Below are positions 54,870 through 63,972 of a stretch of DNA of 64,000 bases, piece by piece (positions within the stretch are counted from its first letter, which is position 1; each line of letters opens with the position of its first letter). Source of the DNA: Candidatus Sericytochromatia bacterium (GTDB lineage: Bacteria > Cyanobacteriota > Sericytochromatia > S15B-MN24 > JAQBPE01); contig JAYKJB010000001.1 in assembly GCA_035285325.1 (NCBI GenBank), positions 48,741 to 112,740 of the forward strand, written 5' to 3'. The notes beneath the pieces were generated by a model. That model was not told where the DNA came from and ran no database searches. It saw nothing but the letters and a program-made list of their open reading frames with translations. The translations under genes and the position numbers were made by a program.

Positions 54870-54937
54870 CCTGCGCCGCTGCTTTGCTGCCGGCCCGAGG
54901 TGGGCAGCGGGACGTATGACGCGTTCACGGGCGTGAT

Positions 54938-54982
54938 GCGCCCGCCTGCCCACCCGCGGGGCCCCAACGAGTGGGCGGGCGC
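54938..54982 (+). terminator. GC-rich inverted repeat after rseP
   Basis: Nine-bp arms GCGCCCGCC / GGCGGGCGC around a 27-nt loop that holds its own CCCGCGGGG. No U-tract, so the terminator call is tentative. Confidence 0.4.
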
Positions 54983-55003
54983 TGAAGCGCCGCAGGTAGC
55001 GTC

Positions 55004-55036
55004 AAAAAAACCGCAGGCGCGTCGTGCGGCCTGCGG
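55004..55036 (-). terminator. Rho-independent terminator of the SLH gene
   Basis: Minus strand CCGCAGGC / GCCTGCGG stem, loop of 10, followed by TTTTTTT. Clear structure 50 nt past the stop. Confidence 0.85.
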
Positions 55037-55086
55037 AGTGGGGCTGGCTGGTCGTCTGCGCGGGCGCTCCCGCCAGCGTGGTGGCT

Positions 55087-56379
55087 TCAGAAGCGCAATC
55101 CGGTGCCCAGGGTCAGGCTGGGCAACCATTCACTGGTAAACGGCGTGTTGGCCGCTGGCACGGCGCCCGGCCATTGTGCCATTCCGCCTTCCAGGAAAAG
55201 CCCCCAGCTGGTGCTGGGGTGCCACCACAGACCCAGCGCACCGCTGCCCAGAAACGCTCCCTGGGCATTGCCCTGCAGCGGAGACATCCCTTGCAGCCGC
55301 AGATGGGCACCATACGAATGCACGGGCCGCCAGTAAGTGAGGGCGCCGTAACTGATGCCACTCAGCACGGCCTGACCGTCCGTGAGGGTGCGTGCCCCGA
55401 CGTAGGGCTGCAAGTGCCAGCCTGTGGCAAGCGGCAACGCGTAGCCCAGGTCGCCTTCGAGGCCGTACTGCCTCGCGCCGTTCGCGCTGACGGCGGTCTG
55501 CGCGTCGGCCATCACGAAGACTGGGCCCATGTAGAGCGCGCCGCGTGCCAGGCCACCCGCCGCAGGGGCGCCCGCAAACCCCGCTCCGGCCCCCAGGGCC
55601 AGCGGGAGGTCTTCCTGGAAGCGCAAACTGCTGGCGACCTTTTCCGCTTCCCGTTCCTGCTGTCGCTCTTGGGTCTTTTCGACCAGGGCGACCACCAGGG
55701 GGAAGGTCTGAGCGGCCGAGGCCGCGAACTGGTAGCGCGTCAGTTCCTCGCTGCCCCGGAAGGTGGCGTCGGGGAAACCGACCATCACCTGGTAGCGGTC
55801 CGCTACGTCCTTGACTTCATTGTAAGCCCAGGCCGTGCGCGGCACGTCAGAGAAGGTGAAGATCTGAGGCTTTTGCACGCTGGGGTCCACTACCCCGCGC
55901 GCTTCGCCCAGACGCATCAACCGGTGCACCACCTTGGCCATTTCGTAGCGGGTGACTTGCTTGTAACTTTCAAGGGTGTTGGAGGTGACCCCGGGAACCC
56001 CCTCGAACAAGCGGTAGTGATTGGCCAGGCGCAAGACCGCCTCGCGTACCTCGGCGCCTTCGGGAAGATCCTGGAAGGCATAGCCCCCCAACCCCTCCGT
56101 CCGCCAGCTCACCTTGGTTTGTTTTTCGAGCAGACGAATCAGTTCGTCAACCGCCAGGGCGAGCTGGATGCGGGTGAACGGGAGTTCGCCTCGGAAGGTC
56201 TGGTCCGGATATCCCTTCATGAAGGCCTTCTCGACGGCCACCAGGGTGACCGCGCGTTCGGCCCAGTGGTTTTCAGGAAGGTCCTTGAACGTGGTCGAGG
56301 CGCGTTGGGCTTGGGCCGGAGACGCAACCATCAGGGCGGCGGCAACGGCCAGGGCGGCGGCGGGATATTTGAAGCGCAT
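55087..56379 (-). CDS. SLH-domain outer-membrane barrel protein
   Basis: 430 residues with a signal peptide ending AQAQ. Two clear SLH units, FKDLPENHWAERAV ... GYPDQTFRGELPFTRIQLA and FSDVPRTAWAYNEV ... GFPDATFRGSEELTRYQFA, flank a weaker one; a short helix follows (about 225-250). The C-terminal 180 residues are alternating strands ending TGLRF, an outer-membrane barrel signature. SLH-barrel porins tether the outer membrane to wall polymers in Cyanobacteria, Deinococcus, Thermotogae and Negativicutes. ATG 56379 has GGAGG 9 nt upstream. Terminator downstream; divergent from hemL. Confidence 0.88.
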   Translation of the reverse strand: MRFKYPAAALAVAAALMVASPAQAQRASTTFKDLPENHWAERAVTLVAVEKAFMKGYPDQTFRGELPFTRIQLALAVDELIRLLEKQTKVSWRTEGLGGYAFQDLPEGAEVREAVLRLANHYRLFEGVPGVTSNTLESYKQVTRYEMAKVVHRLMRLGEARGVVDPSVQKPQIFTFSDVPRTAWAYNEVKDVADRYQVMVGFPDATFRGSEELTRYQFAASAAQTFPLVVALVEKTQERQQEREAEKVASSLRFQEDLPLALGAGAGFAGAPAAGGLARGALYMGPVFVMADAQTAVSANGARQYGLEGDLGYALPLATGWHLQPYVGARTLTDGQAVLSGISYGALTYWRPVHSYGAHLRLQGMSPLQGNAQGAFLGSGALGLWWHPSTSWGLFLEGGMAQWPGAVPAANTPFTSEWLPSLTLGTGLRF

Positions 56380-56417
56380 CAGCGGCAACCTCCATGTTGG
56401 CTCGGGGATGGCTAAAC

Positions 56418-56423
56418 ATTTTA
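56418..56423 (-). promoter_or_regulatory. TAAAAT -10 box of the SLH gene
   Basis: TAAAAT about 38 nt before the ATG, -35 weak. Tentative. Confidence 0.35.
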
Positions 56424-56473
56424 GCTGGTTTCGGGCGACGCCGCAGTGATCGTCGCGCGTCTCCAGGCGCCCC

Positions 56474-56500
56474 TGCTCATGATTCCCGGTATAATGAGCA
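56474..56500 (+). promoter_or_regulatory. hemL -10 box inside an inverted repeat
   Basis: TGCTCAT at 56474-56480 and ATGAGCA at 56494-56500 flank a perfect TATAAT (56490-56495). The 7-bp arms cover the -10 box, an arrangement suited to repression. The -35 is poor, so an activator or an alternative sigma factor could be involved. Confidence 0.5.
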
Positions 56501-56509
56501 GCCGGGCCC

Positions 56510-56527
56510 CTGAAGGGCCCCCTTCAG
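56510..56527 (+). other. Hairpin in the hemL leader
   Basis: CTGAAGG-gccc-CCTTCAG: perfect 7-bp stem with a 4-nt loop, 20 nt before the start codon, with weak Shine-Dalgarno (GAGG) between. May influence translation or attenuation. Confidence 0.45.
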
Positions 56528-56547
56528 TTGCGAGGTTGCACGCCACC

Positions 56548-57870
56548 ATGACCACGACCCTGCCATTCTCCGCACCGCGTTCTCAGGCGCTCTGGACCGA
56601 GGCGCAGCAGTTGATTCCGGGCGGGGTGAACAGTCCGGTGCGGGCCTTCAAAAGCGTGGGCGGGGATCCGGTCTTTGTGGCGCGCGCTGAGGGCGCTTGG
56701 CTTGAAGACGTGGACGGCCGCACCTACGTCGACATGATTGGCGCCTGGGGACCGATGATCTTGGGGCATGCCCATCCTGTGGTGCGAGAGGCGCTCACGC
56801 GGGCCGCGGCGGATGGCTTTGCCTTTGGGGCGCCCACAGCGGCCGAGGTCGATATGGCCAGGGCGATCCGGCGGGCCATGCCGGCCATGGAGATGGTGCG
56901 TCTGGTGAATTCCGGAACGGAAGCCACCATGAGTGCGTTGCGCCTGGCTCGGGCCTTCACCGGCCGTGACAAGATCGTCAAGTTCAGCGGCTGTTACCAC
57001 GGCCACGCTGATTTCCTGCTGGTGAAGGCCGGTTCCGGCGTCGCCACGCTTGGTCTGCCCGACAGCCCAGGGGTGCCGGCCGCGGTCACCGCCAACACCC
57101 TGACGGCTGACTTCAATGACCGCGCCAGTGTCGAGCGTCTCTTCTCCGCCCACGGAGCCGAGATTGCCGGCGTGATTGTCGAACCGGTGGTGGGCAACTC
57201 CGGGACCGTCGCTCCCGAGGCGGATTTTCTGGGCTACCTGCGGGAGGTGACCCGGCAGCACGGCGCGTTGCTGATTTTCGACGAGGTGATGACCGGTTTT
57301 CGGGTGGCTTACGGCGGGGCTCAGGCGCTTTACGGCGTCACGCCCGATCTGACGTGTCTCGGGAAAATCGTGGGGGGTGGGGTGCCCGTGGGGGCATACG
57401 GCGGGCGCGCCGACATCATGGCCACCGTCGCTCCGGCCGGGCCGATGTATCAGGCCGGGACGATGAGCGGCAACCCCCTGGCCACGGCCGCCGGTTTGGC
57501 GACCCTGACCTTGCTGGCGGAGTCGGGCGTGTACGAACGGCTGGAAGCGACCTCCGCCGCGATCGAACAGGCCCTGAGGGCCGCCGCGCAAGCGGCCGAC
57601 GTTCGGATCGTGCTGAATCGGGTCGGCTCGATGCTCACGGTCTTTTTCACGGACGAGCCCGTGACGGGCTGGCCCACGGCCGATCGTTGTGATCGCAAGG
57701 CCTACGGGGTCTTTTTTCACGCCATGCTGTCCCACGGGGTCTATTTCCCACCGGCGCAATTCGAGGCCTGCTTCATCTCCCTGGCTCACGGGGAGCGGGA
57801 GGTGGCGGCGATCGCCGCGGCGGCGCGAGCGGCCTTCCGCGCCGTTGCTGAATTCCGGCAAGGGGCTTGA
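56548..57870 (+). CDS. hemL: Glutamate-1-semialdehyde 2,1-aminomutase
   Basis: PLP enzyme making 5-aminolevulinate in the C5 pathway for haem. 440 residues with [17 protein letters not shown], the [15 protein letters not shown] and [11 protein letters not shown] strands, and the PLP Lys in [14 protein letters not shown] at 56548, chosen because it aligns with the conserved start. Followed by an M23 gene whose start is close to its stop. Confidence 0.95.
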   Translation: MTTTLPFSAPRSQALWTEAQQLIPGGVNSPVRAFKSVGGDPVFVARAEGAWLEDVDGRTYVDMIGAWGPMILGHAHPVVREALTRAAADGFAFGAPTAAEVDMARAIRRAMPAMEMVRLVNSGTEATMSALRLARAFTGRDKIVKFSGCYHGHADFLLVKAGSGVATLGLPDSPGVPAAVTANTLTADFNDRASVERLFSAHGAEIAGVIVEPVVGNSGTVAPEADFLGYLREVTRQHGALLIFDEVMTGFRVAYGGAQALYGVTPDLTCLGKIVGGGVPVGAYGGRADIMATVAPAGPMYQAGTMSGNPLATAAGLATLTLLAESGVYERLEATSAAIEQALRAAAQAADVRIVLNRVGSMLTVFFTDEPVTGWPTADRCDRKAYGVFFHAMLSHGVYFPPAQFEACFISLAHGEREVAAIAAAARAAFRAVAEFRQGA

Positions 57871-57887
57871 AAGGCAGGCGCGCGGCG

Positions 57888-58538
57888 ATGGTTTTCGGCA
57901 TCCTCCCACGACCTCTGACGACACTGTCCTTGCTCCTTGCCTTGCTGGCCGGCTGCGATCGGGGGGCCAACCCCCTGATTCCCCAATTGCGGCCGGTCGA
58001 AGGGGGCTGGGTGTCGAGCGAATTTGGGATGCGGGAAGCCCATCCGGTGCTGGGCACCATGCCCGGGCGCTTGCATGAGGGCTACGACTTCGCGGTGGCC
58101 GAGGGGTCGCCCATCCGGGCGACCATGGCGGGGGAAGTCGTCTACGCCGGCTGGCGTGGGGGCTACGGAAAAACCGTTGTTGTGGCCCATCGTGAGGGCC
58201 TTTCCACCTTGTATGGCCACGCCCGCGAGCTGCTAGTGTCTCCCGGGGACACGGTGGCCGCCGGGGAGGTCCTGGCGCTGGTGGGGAGCACGGGGCTGTC
58301 CACCGGACCGCACCTGCACTACGAGTTACGCAGGCACGACGTGCCGATCGATCCGGGTGGTTTTTTGCCCGATGGCACTGCGCCGCTGCCGCGTCCTTGG
58401 AGTGACGACGTGCCTGGAGCAGGGTCGTTTCCTGGGGCCTCTGTCGGCGGCCCCTCCACCGGTGCACCGCCCGAACCGGGCCAGCTCTGGCTCGAGGCGG
58501 CGGTGGAATGTGACCGTCCCGCGCGGACCTGGGAGTAG
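57888..58538 (+). CDS. M23 (LytM) peptidase lipoprotein
   Basis: 216 residues; lipobox LLAGC (about residue 24). The LytM fold has RLHEGYDFAV (zinc His and Asp) and GPHLHYEL (catalytic HLH), with YGHAREL before it. Cleaves peptidoglycan cross-links or is a regulator if inactive; here the zinc ligands are present. A Pro/Gly-rich tail follows the domain. ATG 57888 is preceded by AGGCAGG; a TTG overlapping the hemL stop is an alternative. Confidence 0.9.
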   Translation: MVFGILPRPLTTLSLLLALLAGCDRGANPLIPQLRPVEGGWVSSEFGMREAHPVLGTMPGRLHEGYDFAVAEGSPIRATMAGEVVYAGWRGGYGKTVVVAHREGLSTLYGHARELLVSPGDTVAAGEVLALVGSTGLSTGPHLHYELRRHDVPIDPGGFLPDGTAPLPRPWSDDVPGAGSFPGASVGGPSTGAPPEPGQLWLEAAVECDRPARTWE

Positions 58539-58608
58539 CGCCAGGCCCGGGAGCGGAAGCGGCTCTGTGCGTCGTCATGACCAGGCCACCAGAGCCGAGG
58601 GTCGGGGA

Positions 58609-59364
58609 CTATTCGCTCTGCGTGTGTTTGGCGGCGATGGCCTGCCCGAAGCGCCAGGCTCCCACCTCCATCGCCTGACGTCGGTGAACGTCCGGTGGGC
58701 AGGCCGGGCCAGGTGCGCGATAGATGTTGCGCGCGTCCCGGTAGTAGTCGGCCAGCTGGTCGTATTCGTCCTCCAGCTGGGGATGTCCCTTGTAGCGGGT
58801 GACCAGCAGACTGTGCTGGGCGTGATGAAAGGTCTCGTGCGCGACCGTGCACAGCCAGTCTGTTGCATCCCCGGCGGCGTCAGGACGCAGTTGCACCAGG
58901 CTGCCGTCTGCCTGGAACAGGTACTGACCGCGATGGATGGTCATGCCCGGTTGCCAGACCACCCCCGGGGGCACCAGGGAAAAGCCGGCCGCTCGACACA
59001 GCCGGTCGACGCAGGCTTGCCAGGCCATCTGGCGATGGGGCATCGGGTGGGTGGCCTCCGGCAGCGGCAACGGGGTCTCTACGGCGGCCACCCAACGCGT
59101 GATCCAGGCCTCTTCTCGTAGCTGGTTTCGCAGGCGCTGCGCGTCGGACTGGTACTGGCGCCCCGTGGCCCGATCCGCGGACATCGCAATCATCCAGAGC
59201 GGCACGTCCCCGGCCTTCCGCACCGGGCGACGGTAAGCGTCCTGGCCGCGGCTATCGGCGGGCTGTTGCGGGCGCCCGTGGGAGCCGCTCCCCATCTCAG
59301 GTGGGTGTTTGGGGGAGGGCGGCGCGGGTCTGGCGCGCGAGAGCGACCAATCGTCCGGGATCAT
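58609..59364 (-). CDS. Small HExxH protein of unknown family
   Basis: 251 residues, no signal peptide. The N-terminal 60 are Pro/Arg-rich and disordered; a helical middle leads to VAHETFHHAQHSLL (HETFH at 176-180), a zincin-like helix, followed by EDEYDQLADYYRDA that could give the third ligand. Proteins with this motif are often peptidases or their relatives. Start taken at ATG 59364, 54 nt after the NHL gene, since the frame upstream only mirrors that gene on the same strand in another frame. The assignment as an enzyme is inference. Confidence 0.5.
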   Translation of the reverse strand: MIPDDWSLSRARPAPPSPKHPPEMGSGSHGRPQQPADSRGQDAYRRPVRKAGDVPLWMIAMSADRATGRQYQSDAQRLRNQLREEAWITRWVAAVETPLPLPEATHPMPHRQMAWQACVDRLCRAAGFSLVPPGVVWQPGMTIHRGQYLFQADGSLVQLRPDAAGDATDWLCTVAHETFHHAQHSLLVTRYKGHPQLEDEYDQLADYYRDARNIYRAPGPACPPDVHRRQAMEVGAWRFGQAIAAKHTQSE

Positions 59365-59417
59365 CTCGAGGGGCCTCGCAAGCAGGGGGGCGCGTGGGGG
59401 GGCAGGCCGTGCATGGG

Positions 59418-61253
59418 CTACCAGCTCCGCAGCAGGCGTACCAGCCCGTCGTTCTGCACGACGACCAGCACGTCTGAGCCCGCCACCACCCCGTGGCCGA
59501 TCGAGACGGGAAATTGAAGCGTGGCCGCAGCGCCCTGGCCATCGGTGTTGCCAGGGGTGGAGCCTGTGATGGTGGTGACGACCCCCTGAGGGGTGATCCG
59601 GCGAATGCGGTGACCATCGCGATCGGCGACGTATAGCAGTCCCTCCGCATCGCGGGTCAGGTCCGAGGGCGTTTGAAAACTGGCCAGAGCACCCGCACCG
59701 TCGCCGGCGCCACTGCGTCCCCCGGCCAGGGTGCTGACGACGCCGGCATAGGTGACCTTGCGGATGCGGTTGTTGCCGCTGTCTGCGACATACAGGCCAT
59801 CCGAGGTCGCGAGGATCCCCGTGGGCCGGAGAAATTCGGCCTCGCTGGGGCTCCCGTCGCGCATGCCACCCGCGTAGTTGCTGCGGCCCGCGAAGACGCT
59901 CAAGACCCCGGTGTTGAGTACCACCTGCATGATGTTGTTGGTCTCCGTGCTGGTCAGGTAGGCCACCCCACCCCTGACGGCCATGTCGGAGAAAAGGCTC
60001 TTGCCGCGACCGAAAATGGGCGTGGAACCTCCCTCCCATTGAATTTCGTGTTCTGTCAGCTCGTAACGATCGTCCAGCTCGTAGCAGACGGTATGAACGG
60101 CCCGGTCCAGATTGCTGAACACGACGGCCTCATCCAGGGCTTCCAGGGTGGTGGTTTCCATCGTGTAAAACGAGGGAAACAGGACCTCGGCCTGGCCAGG
60201 TCGGACTTCGACGCGGGCGCCGTTGAAGGCCCTTCCCAGGGTACGGATGGTCACGCGCGGAGGGCTGGGGTCGGGTACCGTGGTCGGTGTGCCGGCCGGT
60301 GGTTTGACCGTCACGCTGCCACTGGCCGAAGTCCCGCCGGTGGCTGTGGCGCCCGCCGAACTCAGGGCGAACGGCAACGGCGGTTCGGTGGGAGGGGCCG
60401 TGGGGGCCCCGGCGACCTGGGTCTGAATGGACGGTTGAAGCAAGGCCGCACTGCCCAGGTTGGCCGCCTGGCGAGTGAGTTCCTCGCGCTGGTTGGCCGG
60501 CAGGGCGGCAAAGGCCACATCGAACAGTTCCGCCACGCGGTCGTCTCTCAGGGTCATGGCGGCGACGAGGCCAGGCTCGTTGAGCATTCCACCCAGGACC
60601 GTGGCCAACCTCGAGGTCAGGGACGGCCGAATGAGCAACGGATTGAGGGCGTTGGTGGCGACCACCGTCAGCACCTTCTTCGCCACCAGCGTGGTGGCCG
60701 GGTTGATCGGGACCTCGATGACACCGGGCTCACGTGGGGCGGGAGCCACGCTCAGCAATTCGATCTGCTGATTGTCTTGCCGAAATTGGGTCTTGAGGAT
60801 GACCAGTGGTTCTGAGGGACGCACGGCGGCGATCTGGAATTGTCCCTGCGCTCCGGTATCGGCCGGTTCCGACAGCGGGCGCGCATCCAGTCCGTGCGTG
60901 ACCACCCGGGCATTGGCGATTGGCACGAGCGGCGACGGGCTGGTCTGTAACAGCTGACGGAAGTTGACGCGTGAGGCGTTCACCAGGGCCTTGCCGAGGT
61001 TGGCGTCGACCGTGGGCGACCAGCGCGCCACAATGCCGGGTGCCAGGGCCTGCACCGTGCCCTTGAAGCTGCCCTGATTGCGCGCGATCGTGCTGTAGAC
61101 ATCCAGGCTGGGGGTGGCGATGCGCCCCCTCTGCGAGATGACCAGGTCGGGCACCAGTTCCGCGGGCGGCGGCGGGGCCTCGATCACGCAGGCCACGCTG
61201 AACAGGGCCAGCAAGGCTGGCAGGCTGCTGTTGAGACGACGAGATGCTCGCAA
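59418..61253 (-). CDS. NHL-repeat lipoprotein
   Basis: 611 residues; TTG start with GGAGG 9 nt upstream; lipobox FSVAC (about residue 22). Residues 30-290 are mixed, with Thr/Pro/Ala linkers; the C-terminal 250 form a beta-propeller of NHL-type units with the repeated G-x2-VADS/DR-x2-NNRIRKV pattern (GLYVADSGNNRIRKV, LLYVADRDGHRIRRI). Such propellers bind proteins or sugars at the cell surface. Same strand as the HExxH gene downstream. Confidence 0.8.
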   Translation of the reverse strand: MRASRRLNSSLPALLALFSVACVIEAPPPPAELVPDLVISQRGRIATPSLDVYSTIARNQGSFKGTVQALAPGIVARWSPTVDANLGKALVNASRVNFRQLLQTSPSPLVPIANARVVTHGLDARPLSEPADTGAQGQFQIAAVRPSEPLVILKTQFRQDNQQIELLSVAPAPREPGVIEVPINPATTLVAKKVLTVVATNALNPLLIRPSLTSRLATVLGGMLNEPGLVAAMTLRDDRVAELFDVAFAALPANQREELTRQAANLGSAALLQPSIQTQVAGAPTAPPTEPPLPFALSSAGATATGGTSASGSVTVKPPAGTPTTVPDPSPPRVTIRTLGRAFNGARVEVRPGQAEVLFPSFYTMETTTLEALDEAVVFSNLDRAVHTVCYELDDRYELTEHEIQWEGGSTPIFGRGKSLFSDMAVRGGVAYLTSTETNNIMQVVLNTGVLSVFAGRSNYAGGMRDGSPSEAEFLRPTGILATSDGLYVADSGNNRIRKVTYAGVVSTLAGGRSGAGDGAGALASFQTPSDLTRDAEGLLYVADRDGHRIRRITPQGVVTTITGSTPGNTDGQGAAATLQFPVSIGHGVVAGSDVLVVVQNDGLVRLLRSW

Positions 61254-61498
61254 GTCTGCCGCCTCCCCCTTTCGGCGTCGGGCTGGAACCGCTCCATTTT
61301 ACGCCACCCAGGCCGTTCCTTGATTGTCTCCCAGGGCTGTGTGGGGCTGCCGTGATCCAGACCAGGGGAGCAAGGCCGTGATTTTGGTTAAATTTTGTTT
61401 ATGCGAAGAATAATTTGAGCCTAAAGGCCTACAATGGAAAGACAGTCATCGCCGCTCGGGTGAAAGACTGCCCCTCTCGCCATCAGGAGATTGTCGAC

Positions 61499-63016
61499 GT
61501 GAGATTTTCCTCCCACCGCGCCTGGCCCATCGTGACGGGTATGGCTTTGCTGACCGCCTCGCTGGCCGCGTGTGGCCGTCCGGCTGCGCCGACCTCCGCG
61601 GGTCCTCGTGATCTCGGTCCTGTGTCGCTGTCCTCGTTCAAGGGCGGCAAGCCAGCCACCGTCGGGGTTCCCTTCCGTTCGCGGAACGAACTGTCCCGCC
61701 TGGTGGATGCCGGCCTGGAGATCTGGTATGTGGACCAGGACGCCCGCCGCGCCTATGGGCAGATCGGGCAGGAGCATTTCTCGGCCGTGCAGCGCCTGGG
61801 AGCCCAACTCCGCGTGGTGCAGGCCCCCGGTGTTTTCAACGACTTCGACAGTGGTTACCACACCTATGACGAACTGAAGGCGGCCATGGCCGACCTGGCG
61901 GCCAAGCACGGCGACAAGGTGCAGATGCTGGACATCGGCGACGGCTGGGAAAAGACCCAAGGCAAGTCCGACCGCGACGTGCTGGCCCTTCGCATCGGCA
62001 AGGGCGACCCTGCCGGAAAGCCTGGCGTTCTGTTCTGCGGCAACCACCACGCGCGGGAGCTCGTGACGCCTGAGGTCGTGCTCAAGATCGCCCAGATGCT
62101 GGTGGACGGTTACGGCAAGGACGCAGACCTGACCAATTTCGTCGACAACCGGGACATCTGGCTGGTTCCGATGGTGAACCCCGATGGCCACCGCCTCGCC
62201 TCCGAGGGCCGCGACTGGCGCAAGAACACCGACCTCAGCCACGGCGGCGGGACCAGCTTTTCGGGGGCGCCGAACGGTCCTGGCGTCGACCTGAACCGCA
62301 ACTACGGCTTCAAGTGGGGCTTGCCCGGCGCCAGCGCCAACGTCTCCGCTCCCACTTTCCGGGGATCCGGTCCATTCTCCGAGCCCGAGACCCAGGCCAT
62401 CAAGAAGCTGGTCGAGAGCCGTAAGTGGGCGTTTCTGATGACCTACCACAGCTTCAGCAATCTGATCCTGTGGCCCTGGGGCCACACCGATGCCCCACCG
62501 CCGGACAATCGCCTGGCCCCCATTGGCCAGAAGCTCGGCACGCTGTCCGGCTACAAGCCTCAGCAGAGCGTGAAGCTTTACCCCACCTCCGGGGACACGA
62601 CGGATTGGGCCTTCGGCGAACACGGCATTCTGGCCTACACCACCGAGATCGGCAGCTGGGGCGACGGCTTCGACCCGCCTTACTCCAAGTTGCCGAAGTT
62701 CTGGAAGGAAAACGAGCCTGGAGCGCGCCTGCTGCTGCAACTGGCGGACAATCCCTCGCACGTCTTCGGTCCTGAAGTTAGCGGCGCCACGGTGTCGGCC
62801 GGTCGCCTCACGGCCTCGGCCGCTGCAGAGGCCGTCGAGGTCGAGGTGTTCAGCGGACGCGCCGGCGCAGACGGCACGGGCGTCAAGGCCCCGGTCGCCA
62901 ATGGGCAGGTGGCGCTGAGCACGGCCAGCTTCCGCAGTGCCAACGGGTTGCTGCTGGTGCATGCGCGCGACGCCAAGGGCAACTGGGGACCGCTGGTCTC
63001 GCTGTTCAATCGCTGA
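61499..63016 (+). CDS. M14 zinc carboxypeptidase lipoprotein
   Basis: 505 residues; GTG start with AGGAG 10 nt upstream; lipobox SLAAC. The M14 domain (about residues 110-400) has the zinc site NHHARELVTPE (HxxE) and the third ligand in LMTYHSFSNLIL, the substrate site LNRNYGFKWG and the catalytic Glu in AYTTEIGSWG. Removes C-terminal residues from extracellular peptides. The C-terminal 100 residues are a beta domain (Fn3-like). The 245 nt upstream include an AT-rich patch but no clear promoter. Confidence 0.9.
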   Translation: MRFSSHRAWPIVTGMALLTASLAACGRPAAPTSAGPRDLGPVSLSSFKGGKPATVGVPFRSRNELSRLVDAGLEIWYVDQDARRAYGQIGQEHFSAVQRLGAQLRVVQAPGVFNDFDSGYHTYDELKAAMADLAAKHGDKVQMLDIGDGWEKTQGKSDRDVLALRIGKGDPAGKPGVLFCGNHHARELVTPEVVLKIAQMLVDGYGKDADLTNFVDNRDIWLVPMVNPDGHRLASEGRDWRKNTDLSHGGGTSFSGAPNGPGVDLNRNYGFKWGLPGASANVSAPTFRGSGPFSEPETQAIKKLVESRKWAFLMTYHSFSNLILWPWGHTDAPPPDNRLAPIGQKLGTLSGYKPQQSVKLYPTSGDTTDWAFGEHGILAYTTEIGSWGDGFDPPYSKLPKFWKENEPGARLLLQLADNPSHVFGPEVSGATVSAGRLTASAAAEAVEVEVFSGRAGADGTGVKAPVANGQVALSTASFRSANGLLLVHARDAKGNWGPLVSLFNR

Positions 63017-63033
63017 GTCGTCAGCGCCCTCTC

Positions 63034-63072
63034 AAGCCGGCATCCCCGCAAACGGGTGATGCCGGCTTTTTC
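63034..63072 (+). terminator. Terminator of the M14 gene
   Basis: AAGCCGGCATC / GATGCCGGCTT stem of 11 bp, then TTTT. Confidence 0.85.
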
Positions 63073-63127
63073 CGTCTGGACGCGGGCTGCCTGGTGAGGG
63101 GGGGCTTGTATTCTCCATGCTAAGCGC

Positions 63128-63152
63128 AAGCCCCCTGCCTTGCAGGGGGCTT
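63128..63152 (-). terminator. Palindrome after the recombinase gene
   Basis: AAGCCCCCTGC / GCAGGGGGCTT, 11 bp with a 3-nt loop, 35 nt past the stop; the following T-run is interrupted. Confidence 0.55.
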
Positions 63153-63186
63153 GGTGGGGCGAAGGTTTGAGCTTGCTGGCCGACGC

Positions 63187-63972
63187 TCAGCCAACCACTT
63201 GCACGACGTCTGTCTGACTGTTCACCTGTTTGAACAGGTCTTCATTGATGATGGGGTCGTGGTCATTGGGGTAGATGCGGTTCTGACACTGATAAGCACC
63301 GGTGTAGAACAGGTTTTCCAGGATGGTCTTGACGGTGTTGGCCTGCCAGCGGCCGCCGCGTTTGGTGGCAATGCCATCGCGGGTCAGGTCATTGGCGATC
63401 TGGCGCAGGCTTCGGCCGCTCACGCGCTCCCGGAAAATCCGACGCACCACGTTGGCCTCCAGGGGCAGGACCTTGAATTGATTGGTGGCCTCATCCAAGG
63501 CATAGCCGTAGGGGCAGGTTCCGCCGTTGTGAAGCACTTCCCGGTTGCGCACGAACACCTTGGTGGCTGTTTGCGGGGCCGGACGCATCATTCGAGCGAC
63601 CTGAGGAATGGAGACGAACACCTTCAGGAGCTGTTGCCCCTCTGGGCGGTTGGTGTCGATGTCTTCCGCGACGGCGATCAACTGGCGCCCCAGAAAATTG
63701 ATCTCGGACATGACCGTGGCCACGTCGTGGAAGCGGCGACCCAGCGATGCGAGGGACGGCACCACGATGACGCAATTCTCTCGTTTCAGCAGTGCACTGA
63801 GGCCGGGCCGCTCCAGCGCCACGCCGGTGCCGCCGCATTCCACCACGACGTCTTCCAGGGTCAGGCGGTTGGCCTGGCAGTAGAGCGAGAGCACGTCACG
63901 ATCGCTTGCGATGGACACGGGATCTTGCCCCTGTTCCGGGGGCAACCAGATGTATCCGACGGCAGTGGACAT
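63187..63972 (-). CDS. Serine-recombinase family protein lacking catalytic residues
   Basis: 261 residues. N-terminal resolvase fold (about 1-130) plus a Recombinase domain (about 135-240, CPYGYALDEATNQFKVLPLEANVVRRIF, then LENLFYTGAYQCQN). The active site is broken: where active enzymes read Y-x-R-x-S, this one reads YIWLP (residues 7-11), so the nucleophilic Ser is Pro and the Arg is Trp. The DR pair before LxR is also changed (SLASLGRR). It is therefore unlikely to cut DNA and may be a DNA-binding relic or a domesticated regulator. ATG 63972 has GAGGAG upstream. Confidence 0.8.
   Translation of the reverse strand: MSTAVGYIWLPPEQGQDPVSIASDRDVLSLYCQANRLTLEDVVVECGGTGVALERPGLSALLKRENCVIVVPSLASLGRRFHDVATVMSEINFLGRQLIAVAEDIDTNRPEGQQLLKVFVSIPQVARMMRPAPQTATKVFVRNREVLHNGGTCPYGYALDEATNQFKVLPLEANVVRRIFRERVSGRSLRQIANDLTRDGIATKRGGRWQANTVKTILENLFYTGAYQCQNRIYPNDHDPIINEDLFKQVNSQTDVVQVVG

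Noticed and set aside
56524..58578. 684-codon open frame antisense to hemL and the M23 gene
   Set aside because: Mirrors two real genes; composition is Arg/Pro/Gly noise and no start signal was seen.
58609..60039. 476-codon frame extending the small HExxH protein upstream
   Set aside because: The added part is the alternate frame of the NHL gene on the same strand; the true start is likely ATG 59364.
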